A stretch of 64,000 bases of DNA from JAEVLT01 sp050496765 (GTDB lineage: Bacteria; Bacillota; Bacilli; Bacillales; Cytobacillaceae): NCBI RefSeq assembly GCF_050496765.1, contig NZ_JBNWEO010000013.1, positions 1 through 64,000 on the forward strand. The letters are read 5' to 3'. Below are positions 42,240 to 51,624 of the stretch, in pieces; within the stretch, counting starts at the first letter, position 1; every line of letters starts with the position of its first letter. The position numbers were made by a program, and so were the translations under genes. Below the pieces are notes generated by a model that was given only the letters and a program-made list of their open reading frames with translations, had not been told where the DNA came from and did no database searches.

Positions 42240-42257
42240 ACATCAGACCTCTGATGT
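42240..42257. promoter_or_regulatory. Candidate YmfC operator
   Basis: A perfect 8-bp inverted repeat (ACATCAGA-CC-TCTGATGT) lies 27 bp upstream of the ymfC start, just downstream of a GATAAT -10-like box. A half-site (GTCAGACCT) recurs near 40158, between nupN and nupO. Confidence 0.5.
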
Positions 42258-42534
42258 ATTATCATTCCTACTAATCGGAAATACTATATCACTTTTTGTC
42301 GAATAAATAAATAGTCAATTGGCTGATTGTTTGAAAAAAAGCAAAGTAAGAAAATTGTCAAATATAAACATAGCATTCATTTGAAGAACTGCAAAAAACA
42401 AGCAGTAGAAGCGTTTTTTCATTATTATGATAAAGAATGCAGGAAAGTAAATTTAATAGAAAAAATCCGTTTCCCAAAGAACAGAAAACGGTTTCAATCG
42501 TATAGCACTTTTATTATTTCCTTTTTTATGATTT
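42258..42534. other. Intergenic region between spoIIIE and ymfC
   Basis: AT-rich; apart from the ymfC promoter region at its right-hand side I see no gene or named element in it. Confidence 0.4.
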
Positions 42535-42568
42535 TCCAAACCAGCGAAATCAGCCGGTTTGGAAATTA
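42535..42568 (-). terminator. Hairpin after spoIIIE
   Basis: A 10-bp perfect stem (TTTCCAAACC with GGTTTGGAAA) at the spoIIIE stop; no T-run follows, so termination may be inefficient. Confidence 0.45.
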
Positions 42569-44905
42569 TTGAGAACTGGCTTCTTCTTTCGGTTTTGTCA
42601 TGAGCACAGCACGGGGTTTACTGCCTTCATACGGTCCTACAATACCGCGTGCCTCCATTTCATCAATTAACCTCGCTGCTCTCGTATAGCCAATACGAAA
42701 GCGGCGCTGAAGCATCGAAACAGAGGCCGTTTGCATCTCGACGATTAGACTAACCGCTTCCTCATATAGATTGTCATCAACTGCTCCTTTTGCCTCAGGG
42801 ATATCATCGGGAATCATTTCTTCCTGGTATTGAGCCTTTTGCTGAGAAATTACATAATTGACGACTTCTTCAACTTCATCATCGGATAAAAATGCTCCTT
42901 GCACGCGTACAGGTTTAGAGGCTCCTACTGGCAAAAACAGCATATCGCCTCGCCCCAGCAACTTTTCCGCCCCGCCCATATCGAGAATCGTCCGGGAATC
43001 CGTTTGGCTTGATACGGCAAAAGCAATCCGGGATGGGATATTGGCTTTGATTACACCTGTTATGACATCAACAGACGGACGCTGCGTTGCGATGATCAGG
43101 TGAATACCGGCTGCCCGCGCCATTTGCGCAAGTCTTGTGATGGAATCTTCCACGTCAGATGAAGCAACCATCATTAAGTCTGCAAGCTCATCGACGATCA
43201 CAACGATAAACGGCAGTAGCGGCTGCTTGTCATCCTCTTCAGCATTATGCCGGCGAATGTATTCGTTATACCCTTCAATATTTCGCGTCCCTGTATAAGA
43301 AAACAACTCATAGCGCCGTTCCATTTCATTGACTACTTTTTTTAGCGCCTGGGAAGCTTTTTTCGCATCGGTTACCACCGGTGCCAGCAAATGGGGAATG
43401 CCATTGTAAACATTGAGCTCAACCATTTTCGGATCAATCATCATCAGCTTGACTTCATGCGGCTTTGCCCGCATTAACAAGCTTGTAATAATACCATTAA
43501 TGCAGACGCTTTTGCCGCTTCCTGTCGCACCGGCTACAAGTAAGTGCGGCATTTTGTTCAACTCTGCAAGAACGGCTTCGCCTGTAATGTCGCGACCAAG
43601 ACCGATTAATAGTTTAGCTTCCGGTTTGTCATTCTGAGTTACTTCCAATACTTCCCTTAACGAAACCATGGCAACTTCCGAATTTGGCACTTCAATCCCG
43701 ATTGCTGATTTTCCCGGAATTGGTGCTTCCATGCGGATATCTTTGGCCGCTAGCGCCAACGCTAAATCGTCACTTAAACTGACAATCTTGCTTACCTTTA
43801 CACCTACATCCGGGTGCACTTCATATTTCGTTACAGCTGGCCCGAGATGTACTTGTGTTACCCTTGCCTTGACACCAAAACTTTGAAACGTTCGCTCCAG
43901 TTTTGCTGCGTTGGCATGGATCATTTCATATTCTCCGCTTTGATCGGCTTTTTTAGGCATCTTTAAAAGCTTTAAAGATGGGAGCTCATAGGCGGCATTC
44001 TCTATTTCTGTAAATGAAAGCGGGGTCGATAAATCCTCCTCAGCAGCTGAATCTTGAATTTCCTGCTCAGGCTGTTGTTCGGATTGATGTTCTTGTCCAT
44101 TTTCATCAATTAATGCTCTGTCAGTGAAACTCGAAATAATCGGTTCAATCACTGAAGGTTCTTCAATCGGCGAAGGAGGGTAAACAGACAAGTTTTGCTG
44201 CTGTCCGTTTTCTGGCTGCCCCCGTCGATTCGCCCGTCTTTCCTCACGTCGTTCCTGCTGTTTTTGTTTCCAATCCGCCATATCGTTTTTAAAAGCATTC
44301 CATTGATCTTGTGAAAAGCTAAATATCGTCAAAATGATATTGCCGATAAAATCACCAATCGATTTGCCCGTAATTAACATAAAGCCGATGATGATAAAGA
44401 GAAAGGCGATGATTTTTGCACCGGAATCGGAGAATAAAAAATAGGAGGCAGCGTATAGGACAGCACCAATCATGCCCCCGCCAAGATCTATTGTACTTGT
44501 TCTATGAAACAATTCATCTTGAAACAAGCCAAACGTTTTTTTTATCACACTGGCTGATTCAAATTGACCATTTTTGGATAATGCCTGGAATAAAAAAATA
44601 TGATTATAAAGCAAGATCGATCCAATCAAAAAATAACTGCCCATTAATTTAGTATCGAAAAGAAACGGCACCGTTCGTTTCCACATTATATAAATACTAA
44701 GGGCAAAAAGACCGATCAACCCGATCATATACCATTCGCCAAACCAAAAGCGAAAAAACAATACAACCGCTTGGCCAACTGCTCCCAATTTCGCCATGGA
44801 AATAACCGATAACGATAACAGTACGAGGGCTGCCAGTTCAAATTGAATCGTTCTCTTCAGTTTCATCTCTCTTTTTCTTTTTTGTCTTCGCTTTTTTTTT
44901 ACCAA
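42566..44905 (-). CDS. spoIIIE: SpoIIIE/FtsK DNA translocase
   Basis: About 779 residues: four N-terminal membrane helices, a Gln/Glu-rich linker, the RecA-like motor with Walker A GATGSGKSVC and Walker B LLPFIVVIVDELADLMM, the GRGDMLFLP loop, and the C-terminal gamma winged-helix that reads SRS/KOPS-like sequences (YEEAVSLIVEMQTASVSMLQRRFRIGYTRAARLIDEME). It pumps the chromosome into the forespore. The start is taken as TTG at 44905 because AGGTGA is 6-7 bp upstream; GTG at 44914 overlaps that site. Confidence 0.94.
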   Translation of the reverse strand: MVKKKRRQKRKREMKLKRTIQFELAALVLLSLSVISMAKLGAVGQAVVLFFRFWFGEWYMIGLIGLFALSIYIMWKRTVPFLFDTKLMGSYFLIGSILLYNHIFLFQALSKNGQFESASVIKKTFGLFQDELFHRTSTIDLGGGMIGAVLYAASYFLFSDSGAKIIAFLFIIIGFMLITGKSIGDFIGNIILTIFSFSQDQWNAFKNDMADWKQKQQERREERRANRRGQPENGQQQNLSVYPPSPIEEPSVIEPIISSFTDRALIDENGQEHQSEQQPEQEIQDSAAEEDLSTPLSFTEIENAAYELPSLKLLKMPKKADQSGEYEMIHANAAKLERTFQSFGVKARVTQVHLGPAVTKYEVHPDVGVKVSKIVSLSDDLALALAAKDIRMEAPIPGKSAIGIEVPNSEVAMVSLREVLEVTQNDKPEAKLLIGLGRDITGEAVLAELNKMPHLLVAGATGSGKSVCINGIITSLLMRAKPHEVKLMMIDPKMVELNVYNGIPHLLAPVVTDAKKASQALKKVVNEMERRYELFSYTGTRNIEGYNEYIRRHNAEEDDKQPLLPFIVVIVDELADLMMVASSDVEDSITRLAQMARAAGIHLIIATQRPSVDVITGVIKANIPSRIAFAVSSQTDSRTILDMGGAEKLLGRGDMLFLPVGASKPVRVQGAFLSDDEVEEVVNYVISQQKAQYQEEMIPDDIPEAKGAVDDNLYEEAVSLIVEMQTASVSMLQRRFRIGYTRAARLIDEMEARGIVGPYEGSKPRAVLMTKPKEEASSQ

Positions 44906-44985
44906 TGCTATCACCTAACTCTATCATTATTCCTTCTCTAAAAACCAAAAGGAGTCTCCCATAGCAGCATTCTACCGAAAGGAAT

Positions 44986-45012
44986 AAAGCAGCCATGATG
45001 GCTGCTCTTGTC
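44986..45012 (-). terminator. Terminator after ylzJ
   Basis: Stem AAGAGCAGCCAT with ATGGCTGCTTT on the minus strand between ylzJ and spoIIIE; short T-run, moderate strength. Confidence 0.5.
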
Positions 45013-45041
45013 TATTTGTCCTTATTATACCATACTCTATA

Positions 45042-45275
45042 TCAAAAAGAGGACAAACCTCCCTGTTCTAGCAAAGAAATTTTTGTACCGGGGGTGAAAC
45101 GTGCATCAAGATAATGCTGCGGATCTGTACTGAGAATGCGAACAATTCGGCCAGTATCGCCAGAAGTTGTTTCCACTAACAGCTCAACACCATCCTGAAT
45201 AATGGTACATTGATGTTGGGCATCCGATTCGCTTGGAAAAATTAATTCTTGTGGCATCATTGTATATAAGATCAT
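45042..45275 (-). CDS. ylzJ: YlzJ-like protein
   Basis: 77 residues of the YlzJ family, unknown function (MILYTMMPQELIFPSE ... RIVRILSTDPQHYLDARFTPGT). Its start overlaps the tepA stop (ATGA), so the two are translationally coupled, as in other Bacilli. Confidence 0.9.
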   Translation of the reverse strand: MILYTMMPQELIFPSESDAQHQCTIIQDGVELLVETTSGDTGRIVRILSTDPQHYLDARFTPGTKISLLEQGGLSSF

Positions 45276-46015
45276 TGAACAATCGCCTCGCTTTTCTTGC
45301 GGTGTAGCTCAATGAGTTCATTCAGTTTTTCCATCGCCTGACCAATCCCGCCAACTTCATCAATTAAACCGGATTGAACAGCATCGGCACCGATCACATT
45401 TGTTCCAATATCTCTCGTTAAGTTTCCTTTGGCAAACATTAGGTCCTTAAACGTTTCTTCACTTATATGGGAATGCTTTGTGACGAAACTTACAACCCGC
45501 TCCTGCATTTTATCCAAATATTCGAAAGTTTGCGGAACACCAATAACGAGCCCAGTCAAGCGAATTGGATGAATGGTCATTGTCGCTGTTTCAGCTATAA
45601 ACGAATAATCACATGAGACAGCAATCGGAACACCAATCGAGTGGCCTCCACCGAGCACAATCGAAACGGTTGGTTTCGACAAGGTCGCAAGCATTTCAGA
45701 AATCGCAAGACCGGCTTCGACATCCCCGCCGACCGTGTTCAAAATGACGAGCACGCCTTCAATTTTCGGATTTTGCTCGATTGCAACCAATTGCGGAATC
45801 AAGTGTTCGTATTTCGTTGTTTTGTTTTGCGGCGGCAGCGCGAGATGGCCCTCAATTTGTCCAACAATGGTTAAACAATGGATTCGTGAATCTGCTGAAA
45901 GCTGCGGTACGTTTGTCTGACCGAGCTGCTGAATTTTATCAATTAACGAAGATGGCTGCTTTTCCTCATTTTGCGGCTCTTGTTCTTCCTGATTTTGTTT
46001 TGGTTCATTTTCCAT
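45272..46015 (-). CDS. tepA: TepA, ClpP-like translocation-enhancing protease
   Basis: 247 residues of the ClpP/crotonase fold. It has an acidic Gln/Glu N-terminus, then GQIEGHLALPPQNKT, the VLVILNTVGGDVEAGLAISEML oxyanion region, a Ser in GGGHSIGVPIA and a His-containing MTIHPIRL. In B. subtilis TepA supports protein translocation and clears signal peptides or spore proteins. The start at 46015 is supported by AAGGGAG 8 bp upstream. Confidence 0.92.
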   Translation of the reverse strand: MENEPKQNQEEQEPQNEEKQPSSLIDKIQQLGQTNVPQLSADSRIHCLTIVGQIEGHLALPPQNKTTKYEHLIPQLVAIEQNPKIEGVLVILNTVGGDVEAGLAISEMLATLSKPTVSIVLGGGHSIGVPIAVSCDYSFIAETATMTIHPIRLTGLVIGVPQTFEYLDKMQERVVSFVTKHSHISEETFKDLMFAKGNLTRDIGTNVIGADAVQSGLIDEVGGIGQAMEKLNELIELHRKKSEAIVQ

Positions 46016-46149
46016 CACATTTACTCCCTTCAAGCATGATATGGTTAGTATTTGTCAGCAGAACAATTTCATCCCAAAAGAATAAAAAAGCAAAGTCCCT
46101 TTGTCATGTGCTGCAGCTGTATAGTTTAACTGAAGGTATTTCCCGAAAC

Positions 46150-46186
46150 GCAAAAAAGCATCGATTATCGATGCTTTTGCTTTTTT
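46150..46186 (-). terminator. Terminator of rnjB
   Basis: Stem AAAAGCATCGAT with ATCGATGCTTTT and T6 on the minus strand. Confidence 0.88.
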
Positions 46187-46220
46187 CGTTCGTTTAACTT
46201 GCTGACCTTATGAACTAAAT

Positions 46221-47888
46221 CTATACTTCCATGATGATTGGCAAAATCATCGGTCTGCGTTTTGTTTTTTCATATAAATAACGGTTTAATTCATCGCGAA
46301 CATCTTGTTTTAACGTTGTCCAATCGAAGGAATTTTTCGCCGTGTTTCTTTCTACTATATCGCGTACAAGCTTTGTTGATTCCTCTAACAGCTTTTCCGA
46401 TTCGCGGACATACACGAAACCGCGCGAGATGATTTCCGGACCGGAAATGATTTTCTTTTCCTGCTTTGTTAATGTTACGACAACAATTAAGATTCCATCT
46501 TGTGACAGCAGTTTTCGATCGCGCAAAACAATGTTGCCAACGTCACCAACACCAATTCCATCGATCAGGGTGTTGCCGGAAGGAACTTTCCCGCCATCAA
46601 TTGCTTTGCCATCTTTAAATTCCACTACGTCGCCTCGATCGATAATCACAATTTGATCATTGCCAAGGCCGCACTCCTCGGCTAATTTCTTATGAGCCTT
46701 CAGCATGCGGTATTCCCCATGGACAGGAATAAAAAACTTTGGTTTCATTAAATTGATCATAAATTTTAATTCTTCCTGGCTTCCATGACTGGAAACATGA
46801 AGGGTACGTCTGTCTGAGATCACGTTCGCTCCGGCACGGAACAGGATATCAATCGTTTTAAACAAGAAAATTTCACTTCCCCTTAATGGAGAAGCTGCGA
46901 TCATCACCGTATCCCCTCGCTGGATATTGACTTGTTTATGCGATTGTTTCGCCATTTTTTGCAATGCTTCAATTGGTTCTCCTTGATTCCCTGTCATCAG
47001 AACAACAATTTCATCATCCGGGAATTGGCTGATTTCCGAAATCGGAATGATTACGTCATCAGCAACATTTAAATAACCAAGATCAAGCGCAATATGATAA
47101 ATCGTTTCAAGGCTTTTGCCGACAACAGCTACTTTCCGCTGTGTTTCTTGTGCGGAATCGAAAATATGCTGAATTCGGCTGATATCAGAAGCAAAGCAGG
47201 CGGCAATGATTCTCCCTGGAGCATTATAGAAGGCATTGGACATTTCTCTTGCGACGATTGCTTCAGAAGTCGTATAACCCGGTTTTTCCGCTTCCGTGCT
47301 GTCCGAAAGAAGACATAATACCCCCTGCTCACCAATTCTCGCCATTTTTCCGATTTCCGCTTGGTATAAAGCTGTAGCTCCCTGATCAAATTTAAAATCA
47401 CCCGTATAAACGATTGCACCTTCGGAAGTTTGAACACATATACCGACAGAATCCGGAATGCTATGGTTTGTCCGGAAAAAATTGACTTCTACCGATCCCA
47501 AATCAACAACCGTATCCGAATCAATTTCAATAAAATCAACCGGGCTGGTGAATTCCTGCTCTTTTAATTTTGCACCGGCAAGCGCCAAGGTTAATCGGGT
47601 TCCATATACCGGTACATTGACTTGGCGAAGTACATAGGACAGCGCGCCTATATGGTCTTCATGCCCATGCGTTAAAAAAATGGCCTTTACTCTTTCCTTA
47701 TTTTCAATTAAATACGTCAAATCCGGGATCACTATATCAATGCCCAGCATTTCATCCTCGGGGAACATTAAACCGGCATCAATAATAAAAAGGTCTTTGT
47801 CCACTTCGACCAAATACATGTTTTTCCCGATTTCTCCGACTCCGCCCAATGCCGTAAGCTTGATGGAATTATTTTTTCTCTTTGTCAA
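46221..47888 (-). CDS. rnjB: Ribonuclease J (RNase J2 position, YmfA)
   Basis: 555 residues of the beta-CASP metallo-beta-lactamase family. Metal site THGHEDHIGAL, then NHSIPDSVG, VYTGDFKFDQ, the beta-CASP motifs, and the C-terminal domain. In Bacillus the copy beside dapA is RNase J2, which pairs with J1 in 5' end-dependent decay and processing. The zinc motif is complete here, so it should be able to bind two metals. Starts with TTG behind GGAGGG. Confidence 0.9.
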   Translation of the reverse strand: MTKRKNNSIKLTALGGVGEIGKNMYLVEVDKDLFIIDAGLMFPEDEMLGIDIVIPDLTYLIENKERVKAIFLTHGHEDHIGALSYVLRQVNVPVYGTRLTLALAGAKLKEQEFTSPVDFIEIDSDTVVDLGSVEVNFFRTNHSIPDSVGICVQTSEGAIVYTGDFKFDQGATALYQAEIGKMARIGEQGVLCLLSDSTEAEKPGYTTSEAIVAREMSNAFYNAPGRIIAACFASDISRIQHIFDSAQETQRKVAVVGKSLETIYHIALDLGYLNVADDVIIPISEISQFPDDEIVVLMTGNQGEPIEALQKMAKQSHKQVNIQRGDTVMIAASPLRGSEIFLFKTIDILFRAGANVISDRRTLHVSSHGSQEELKFMINLMKPKFFIPVHGEYRMLKAHKKLAEECGLGNDQIVIIDRGDVVEFKDGKAIDGGKVPSGNTLIDGIGVGDVGNIVLRDRKLLSQDGILIVVVTLTKQEKKIISGPEIISRGFVYVRESEKLLEESTKLVRDIVERNTAKNSFDWTTLKQDVRDELNRYLYEKTKRRPMILPIIMEV

Positions 47889-47999
47889 TTTTACGTAACC
47901 CTCCTAAGTTGATGTTAAGCCGACCATAGATCAGTTACGCTTATTATACTTGAAATCAGAAAATCATTACAACACTTTCAATCAAACCTTACCATAATA

Positions 48000-48027
48000 A
48001 AAAAACCAATCAGATGATTGGTTTTTT
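48000..48027 (-). terminator. Terminator of the asd-dapG-dapA operon
   Basis: Stem AAAAAACCAATCA with TGATTGGTTTTTT, overlapping the dapA stop; T6 on the minus strand. Confidence 0.88.
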
Positions 48028-48898
48028 ACATTTCATTTAGCAATTTGCTCAGGGTCACTCTTTCTTGTTCGGAAAGGGGTACGAGCGGCAGTCGGACGGA
48101 TCCGACATCAAGCCCTTTTAACTGAAGGGCGGTTTTGACTGGGGCTGGGCTAGGCGCTGCAAACAATCCTTGCATCAATGGCAATAAACGCTGATGAAGT
48201 TTTGCCGCTTTTGCCGTTTCGCCTCCCAAAAACGCCTGAACCATTTCTTGTAACTCATTGCCAATCACATGGGACGCTACGGAAATAATTCCGGCACCGC
48301 CAATCGAGAGAACTGGAAGTGTTAAGGAATCATCACCACTGTACAACAGGAAGTCCTCATCTGTGTTTGCAATAATTTTCGTCATCGCATTTAAATCACC
48401 GCTTGCTTCTTTTACGGCAGCGATATTTGGAATTTTCGAAAGGCGAATGATTGTTTCAGGAAGAATATTGACTACCGATCTTCCCGGAATATTGTAAACC
48501 ATAACCGGCAGCGATGTTGCTTCTGCAACTGCTTTGAAATGCTGGTAAAGCCCTTCCTGGTTCGGTTTATTATAATAGGGTGCAACAACCATAATTGCGT
48601 CGACACCAAGTTGTTCTGCTTTTTTCGTTAATTCAATTGATGCATACGTGTTATTGCTGCCGGTTCCGGCAATAACAGGGATCCTCTTATCCACAACTTT
48701 CACAATATGCTCAAATAGTGCCAGTTTTTCTTCTTTTGAAAGCGTTGGTGATTCCCCTGTTGTTCCTGCAACTACGAGAGAGTCGGTTCCATTTTCAATT
48801 AAATGATTGACAAGTTTTGTTGTTCTGGCAAAATCGATATGCCCTTTATGATCAAACGGGGTCACCATTGCCGTTGATACACGTCCAAAAAGAACCAT
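48026..48898 (-). CDS. dapA: 4-hydroxy-tetrahydrodipicolinate synthase
   Basis: 290 residues. Condenses pyruvate and aspartate semialdehyde, the first committed step to DAP, lysine and dipicolinate. It shows GTTGESPTL, the Tyr in PYYNKPNQEGLY and VYNIPGRS, and the Schiff-base Lys in IAAVKEASGDL. It follows dapG by 54 bp. Provides substrate for the spore-specific SpoVFAB enzyme encoded upstream in the same cluster. Confidence 0.96.
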   Translation of the reverse strand: MVLFGRVSTAMVTPFDHKGHIDFARTTKLVNHLIENGTDSLVVAGTTGESPTLSKEEKLALFEHIVKVVDKRIPVIAGTGSNNTYASIELTKKAEQLGVDAIMVVAPYYNKPNQEGLYQHFKAVAEATSLPVMVYNIPGRSVVNILPETIIRLSKIPNIAAVKEASGDLNAMTKIIANTDEDFLLYSGDDSLTLPVLSIGGAGIISVASHVIGNELQEMVQAFLGGETAKAAKLHQRLLPLMQGLFAAPSPAPVKTALQLKGLDVGSVRLPLVPLSEQERVTLSKLLNEM

Positions 48899-48952
48899 GA
48901 TTCTGTTTACTCCTTCCTTATCCTAGCCATGGCTTTATAAGTTGTAGAAAAA

Positions 48953-50200
48953 TTAGTAAAAATCGGGCTGATTGTACTGGGCGGTCTCTTCTTCGAGCTG
49001 AAAGGCATCGTGCAGCGCGTTCACTGATTTTATTAGCTCTTCTTGTTTGACAAGCACCCAAATCGTTGTGTGGCTGTCAGCAGATTGAAGGATTCGAATT
49101 CCTTGTTCGGATAAGGCAGTAACAATATTTGCTGTTACTCCTGGAACACCTGCAATCCCTGCTCCCACAACAGATACTTTTGCGCAATTTCGTTCAACAC
49201 CCGGCTCATGGCCAAGTTGCTTAAGCACGTTTAGTGCCCTATCTGTCATTTCTTCCGTTACCGTGTAAATGACAGCATTTGGCGAGATATTGATAAAATC
49301 CACACTTATATTCTCATTTGCCATCGCTTTAAATACTTCTGCCTGCAAATTGTATTGATCTTTTTTAGCGTAAACCTTAATTTGCGTGACATTGGAAACA
49401 TGCGCGATTCCAGTCACCAATCGCTCTTTGATGTCACTGCCCCGGTTTTCCTTATTCAAGGCTGTCACAAGTGTGCCGGGATTATCGGAATACGTCGAAC
49501 GGATCCGGATTGGAACTTTCGCCTGCATCGCAATCTCCACTGCTCTCGGATGGATGACCTTTGCACCTTGATACGCCATATTGCACACTTCCGTATAGGT
49601 CACAACCGAAAGCGGTCTGGCGTTTTCGGCAATGCGCGGATCGGCTGTCATTACCCCTTCCACATCTGTAAAAATATCAATCCATTCAGCATTTAGCGCT
49701 GCACCGAGCGCAGCCGCGGACGTATCACTGCCGCCGCGGCCGATTGTTGTAACATCGCCGTTTTTCGCGGCTCCTTGGAAACCGGCGACAACAACTGCAT
49801 CCGCATTTTCGAATTCACGAAGAAGACGATCGCATTTCATTTCGATGATTTTGGCATTTGTGTGGTCATGATTGGTTCGAAACCCTGCCTGTGCACCAGT
49901 TAAGGCGACAGCACGGATATTATTTTCCAAGAGCATATCGGTAAAAACCACACTTGAAATCGTTTCGCCGCACGATAGCAGTAAATCCTGCTCCCGATTG
50001 GAAATTTTACTGCTATTTCCGCCAACTAAAGATAGAAGGGTATCCGTCGCATATGGATCGCCTTTTCTCCCCATTGCTGATACAACGATCACCACTTTGT
50101 AACCATCCGAAAGCGCTCTTTGAATATGGCGAAGAGCAAATTTCCGGCTCTCCGCATCCTTCACTGATGTACCGCCAAATTTTTGCACAATGATTTTCAT
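48953..50200 (-). CDS. dapG: Aspartate kinase I (DAP-sensitive type)
   Basis: 415 residues. N-terminal kinase domain (KFGGTSVKDAESRK; TTIGRGGSDTSAAALGAAL) and two C-terminal ACT domains (ITQIKVYAKKDQYNLQAEVF; CAKVSVVGAGIAGVPGV). The genomic position between asd and dapA identifies it as the DapG isozyme, which in B. subtilis is inhibited by meso-DAP. First step of the aspartate pathway. Confidence 0.94.
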   Translation of the reverse strand: MKIIVQKFGGTSVKDAESRKFALRHIQRALSDGYKVVIVVSAMGRKGDPYATDTLLSLVGGNSSKISNREQDLLLSCGETISSVVFTDMLLENNIRAVALTGAQAGFRTNHDHTNAKIIEMKCDRLLREFENADAVVVAGFQGAAKNGDVTTIGRGGSDTSAAALGAALNAEWIDIFTDVEGVMTADPRIAENARPLSVVTYTEVCNMAYQGAKVIHPRAVEIAMQAKVPIRIRSTYSDNPGTLVTALNKENRGSDIKERLVTGIAHVSNVTQIKVYAKKDQYNLQAEVFKAMANENISVDFINISPNAVIYTVTEEMTDRALNVLKQLGHEPGVERNCAKVSVVGAGIAGVPGVTANIVTALSEQGIRILQSADSHTTIWVLVKQEELIKSVNALHDAFQLEEETAQYNQPDFY

Positions 50201-50223
50201 CGGCTTTAAAACCTGCCTTTTTT

Positions 50224-50319
50224 AGCTAATCAGAATTTATATCCATAATTTCTAAGCGCATAAATTCAACTATCCCTCTGTCTTCGTCCATAGGGACTCG
50301 CCAGTCGGCGAGTTTTCAT
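50224..50319 (-). repeat. Dispersed structured repeat, copy B
   Basis: Read on the minus strand: ACTCGCC-GACT-GGCGAGT hairpin, GAAGACAGAGGG, GAATTTATGCGC, and the 3' hairpin region ending ATAAATTCTGATTAGCT. It lies between asd and dapG, which in other Bacilli are tightly spaced. Confidence 0.8.
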
Positions 50320-50325
50320 TTGCAA

Positions 50326-51381
50326 TTATTTACCTTTTACAAGACCTAATGAAAGCAAACTTTCAGCAATTTGCACCGAGTTCCATGCCGCGCCTTTCAG
50401 AAGGTTATCGGAGACAACCCACATATGGAATCCGCGTTCTTCGTCCAAATCTTTTCGAATCCGTCCGACAAATACATCATTTTTACCGACGCAATTTGCA
50501 GGCATTGGATAAATCTGCTGGTCCGGTTCGTCTTGAAGAACAATTCCTGGTGAGCTGTTTAATAAGGCTTTAATCTCAGCAGCTGTAACGCCTTCTGCTT
50601 CAAGCTCAAAGTAAACCGATTCGGAGTGGCCGACTTCAACCGGTAACCGCACGCAGGTTGCAGCAACAGGAAGCTCCGGCATATGCATGATTTTTTTCGT
50701 TTCATTGATCATTTTCATTTCCTCAAACGTAAAACCGTTCTCTTGGAATTTATCAATTTGCGGAATCGCATTAAAGGCAATTTGATAATGCTTCTCATCT
50801 GAACGAACAGGCAATATTTTCGGTTCGAAGCTTTCATTGTTCATAATGGCATTTGTCTGCTCTCTTAATTCTTCGATTGCAACTGCTCCAGCGCCGGAAA
50901 CTGCCTGGTACGTTGAAACAAGCACTTTCTTTAAACCATATTTTTGGCGAATCGGCTCTAATGCAACAACCATTTGAATGGTAGAGCAGTTAGGATTCGC
51001 AATAATTCCATTATGATGATGAAGATCGCTCTCGTTTACTTCGGGAACAACCAACGGAATTTCCGGATCCATCCGAAAGGCACTCGTGTTATCGATAACT
51101 ATCGCTCCGCGTTTTACTGCTTCGGGAGCAAGTTGTTTCGACACGCCCCCCCCCGCACTAAACAGGGCAATATCCACGCCTTCAAAACCTTCAGGCGTTG
51201 CTTCTTGGACGGTGTATTCTTCCCCATTTACGTTAACTTTTTTTCCTGCAGACCGGGCAGAAGATAATAAAGTTAATTTTTTAAAAGGAAAATTCCTATT
51301 TACTAATGTTTGGATCATTTGCTGCCCTACAGCTCCTGTTGCCCCAACTACAGCAACATGCAACCCATCTGTCTGGTTCAT
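50326..51381 (-). CDS. asd: Aspartate-semialdehyde dehydrogenase
   Basis: 351 residues. NADPH-dependent reduction of aspartyl phosphate. Shows GATGAVGQQMIQTL, ALFSAGGGVSK, the active-site Cys in IIANPNCSTIQM, and the His in RLPVEVGHSES. A nine-C run on the plus strand at ~51147-51155 codes for GGG in the AGGGVS loop and does not break the frame. Confidence 0.96.
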   Translation of the reverse strand: MNQTDGLHVAVVGATGAVGQQMIQTLVNRNFPFKKLTLLSSARSAGKKVNVNGEEYTVQEATPEGFEGVDIALFSAGGGVSKQLAPEAVKRGAIVIDNTSAFRMDPEIPLVVPEVNESDLHHHNGIIANPNCSTIQMVVALEPIRQKYGLKKVLVSTYQAVSGAGAVAIEELREQTNAIMNNESFEPKILPVRSDEKHYQIAFNAIPQIDKFQENGFTFEEMKMINETKKIMHMPELPVAATCVRLPVEVGHSESVYFELEAEGVTAAEIKALLNSSPGIVLQDEPDQQIYPMPANCVGKNDVFVGRIRKDLDEERGFHMWVVSDNLLKGAAWNSVQIAESLLSLGLVKGK

Positions 51382-51423
51382 TCTCTAGTACCCCTTCCAT
51401 GCATTCTGCGTATTTTTCCATAT

Positions 51424-51515
51424 TGAGCCGTTCATCACCGGGAAATGGCCGCTAGCTTTTCCTTTTTTGAAAAGGCTACTCTGTATTTCCCAGCAACTCG
51501 CAGGCTTATCCTAAT
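51424..51515 (-). other. Candidate structured leader upstream of asd
   Basis: In the 243-bp gap before asd the minus strand can fold into a nested structure: outer GGGAAAT with ATTTCCC and inner AGCCTTTTC with GGAAAAGCT. I do not recognise a known riboswitch; there is no T-run, so this is not an ordinary terminator. Confidence 0.35.
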
Positions 51516-51624
51516 TGATTTGTGTATCGCTTTTCTCATATTAATTAAGTGATGAATCATGCGATAATTCATTTTACCATATTACCGTGAAGAAATAACG
51601 TTTTTCCTTTTTCGATCGGAAATT

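Noticed and set aside
51145..51158. A run of nine C that might mark a frameshift in asd
   Set aside because: The asd frame reads through as the conserved FSAGGGVSK loop, so the run is genuine glycine codons.
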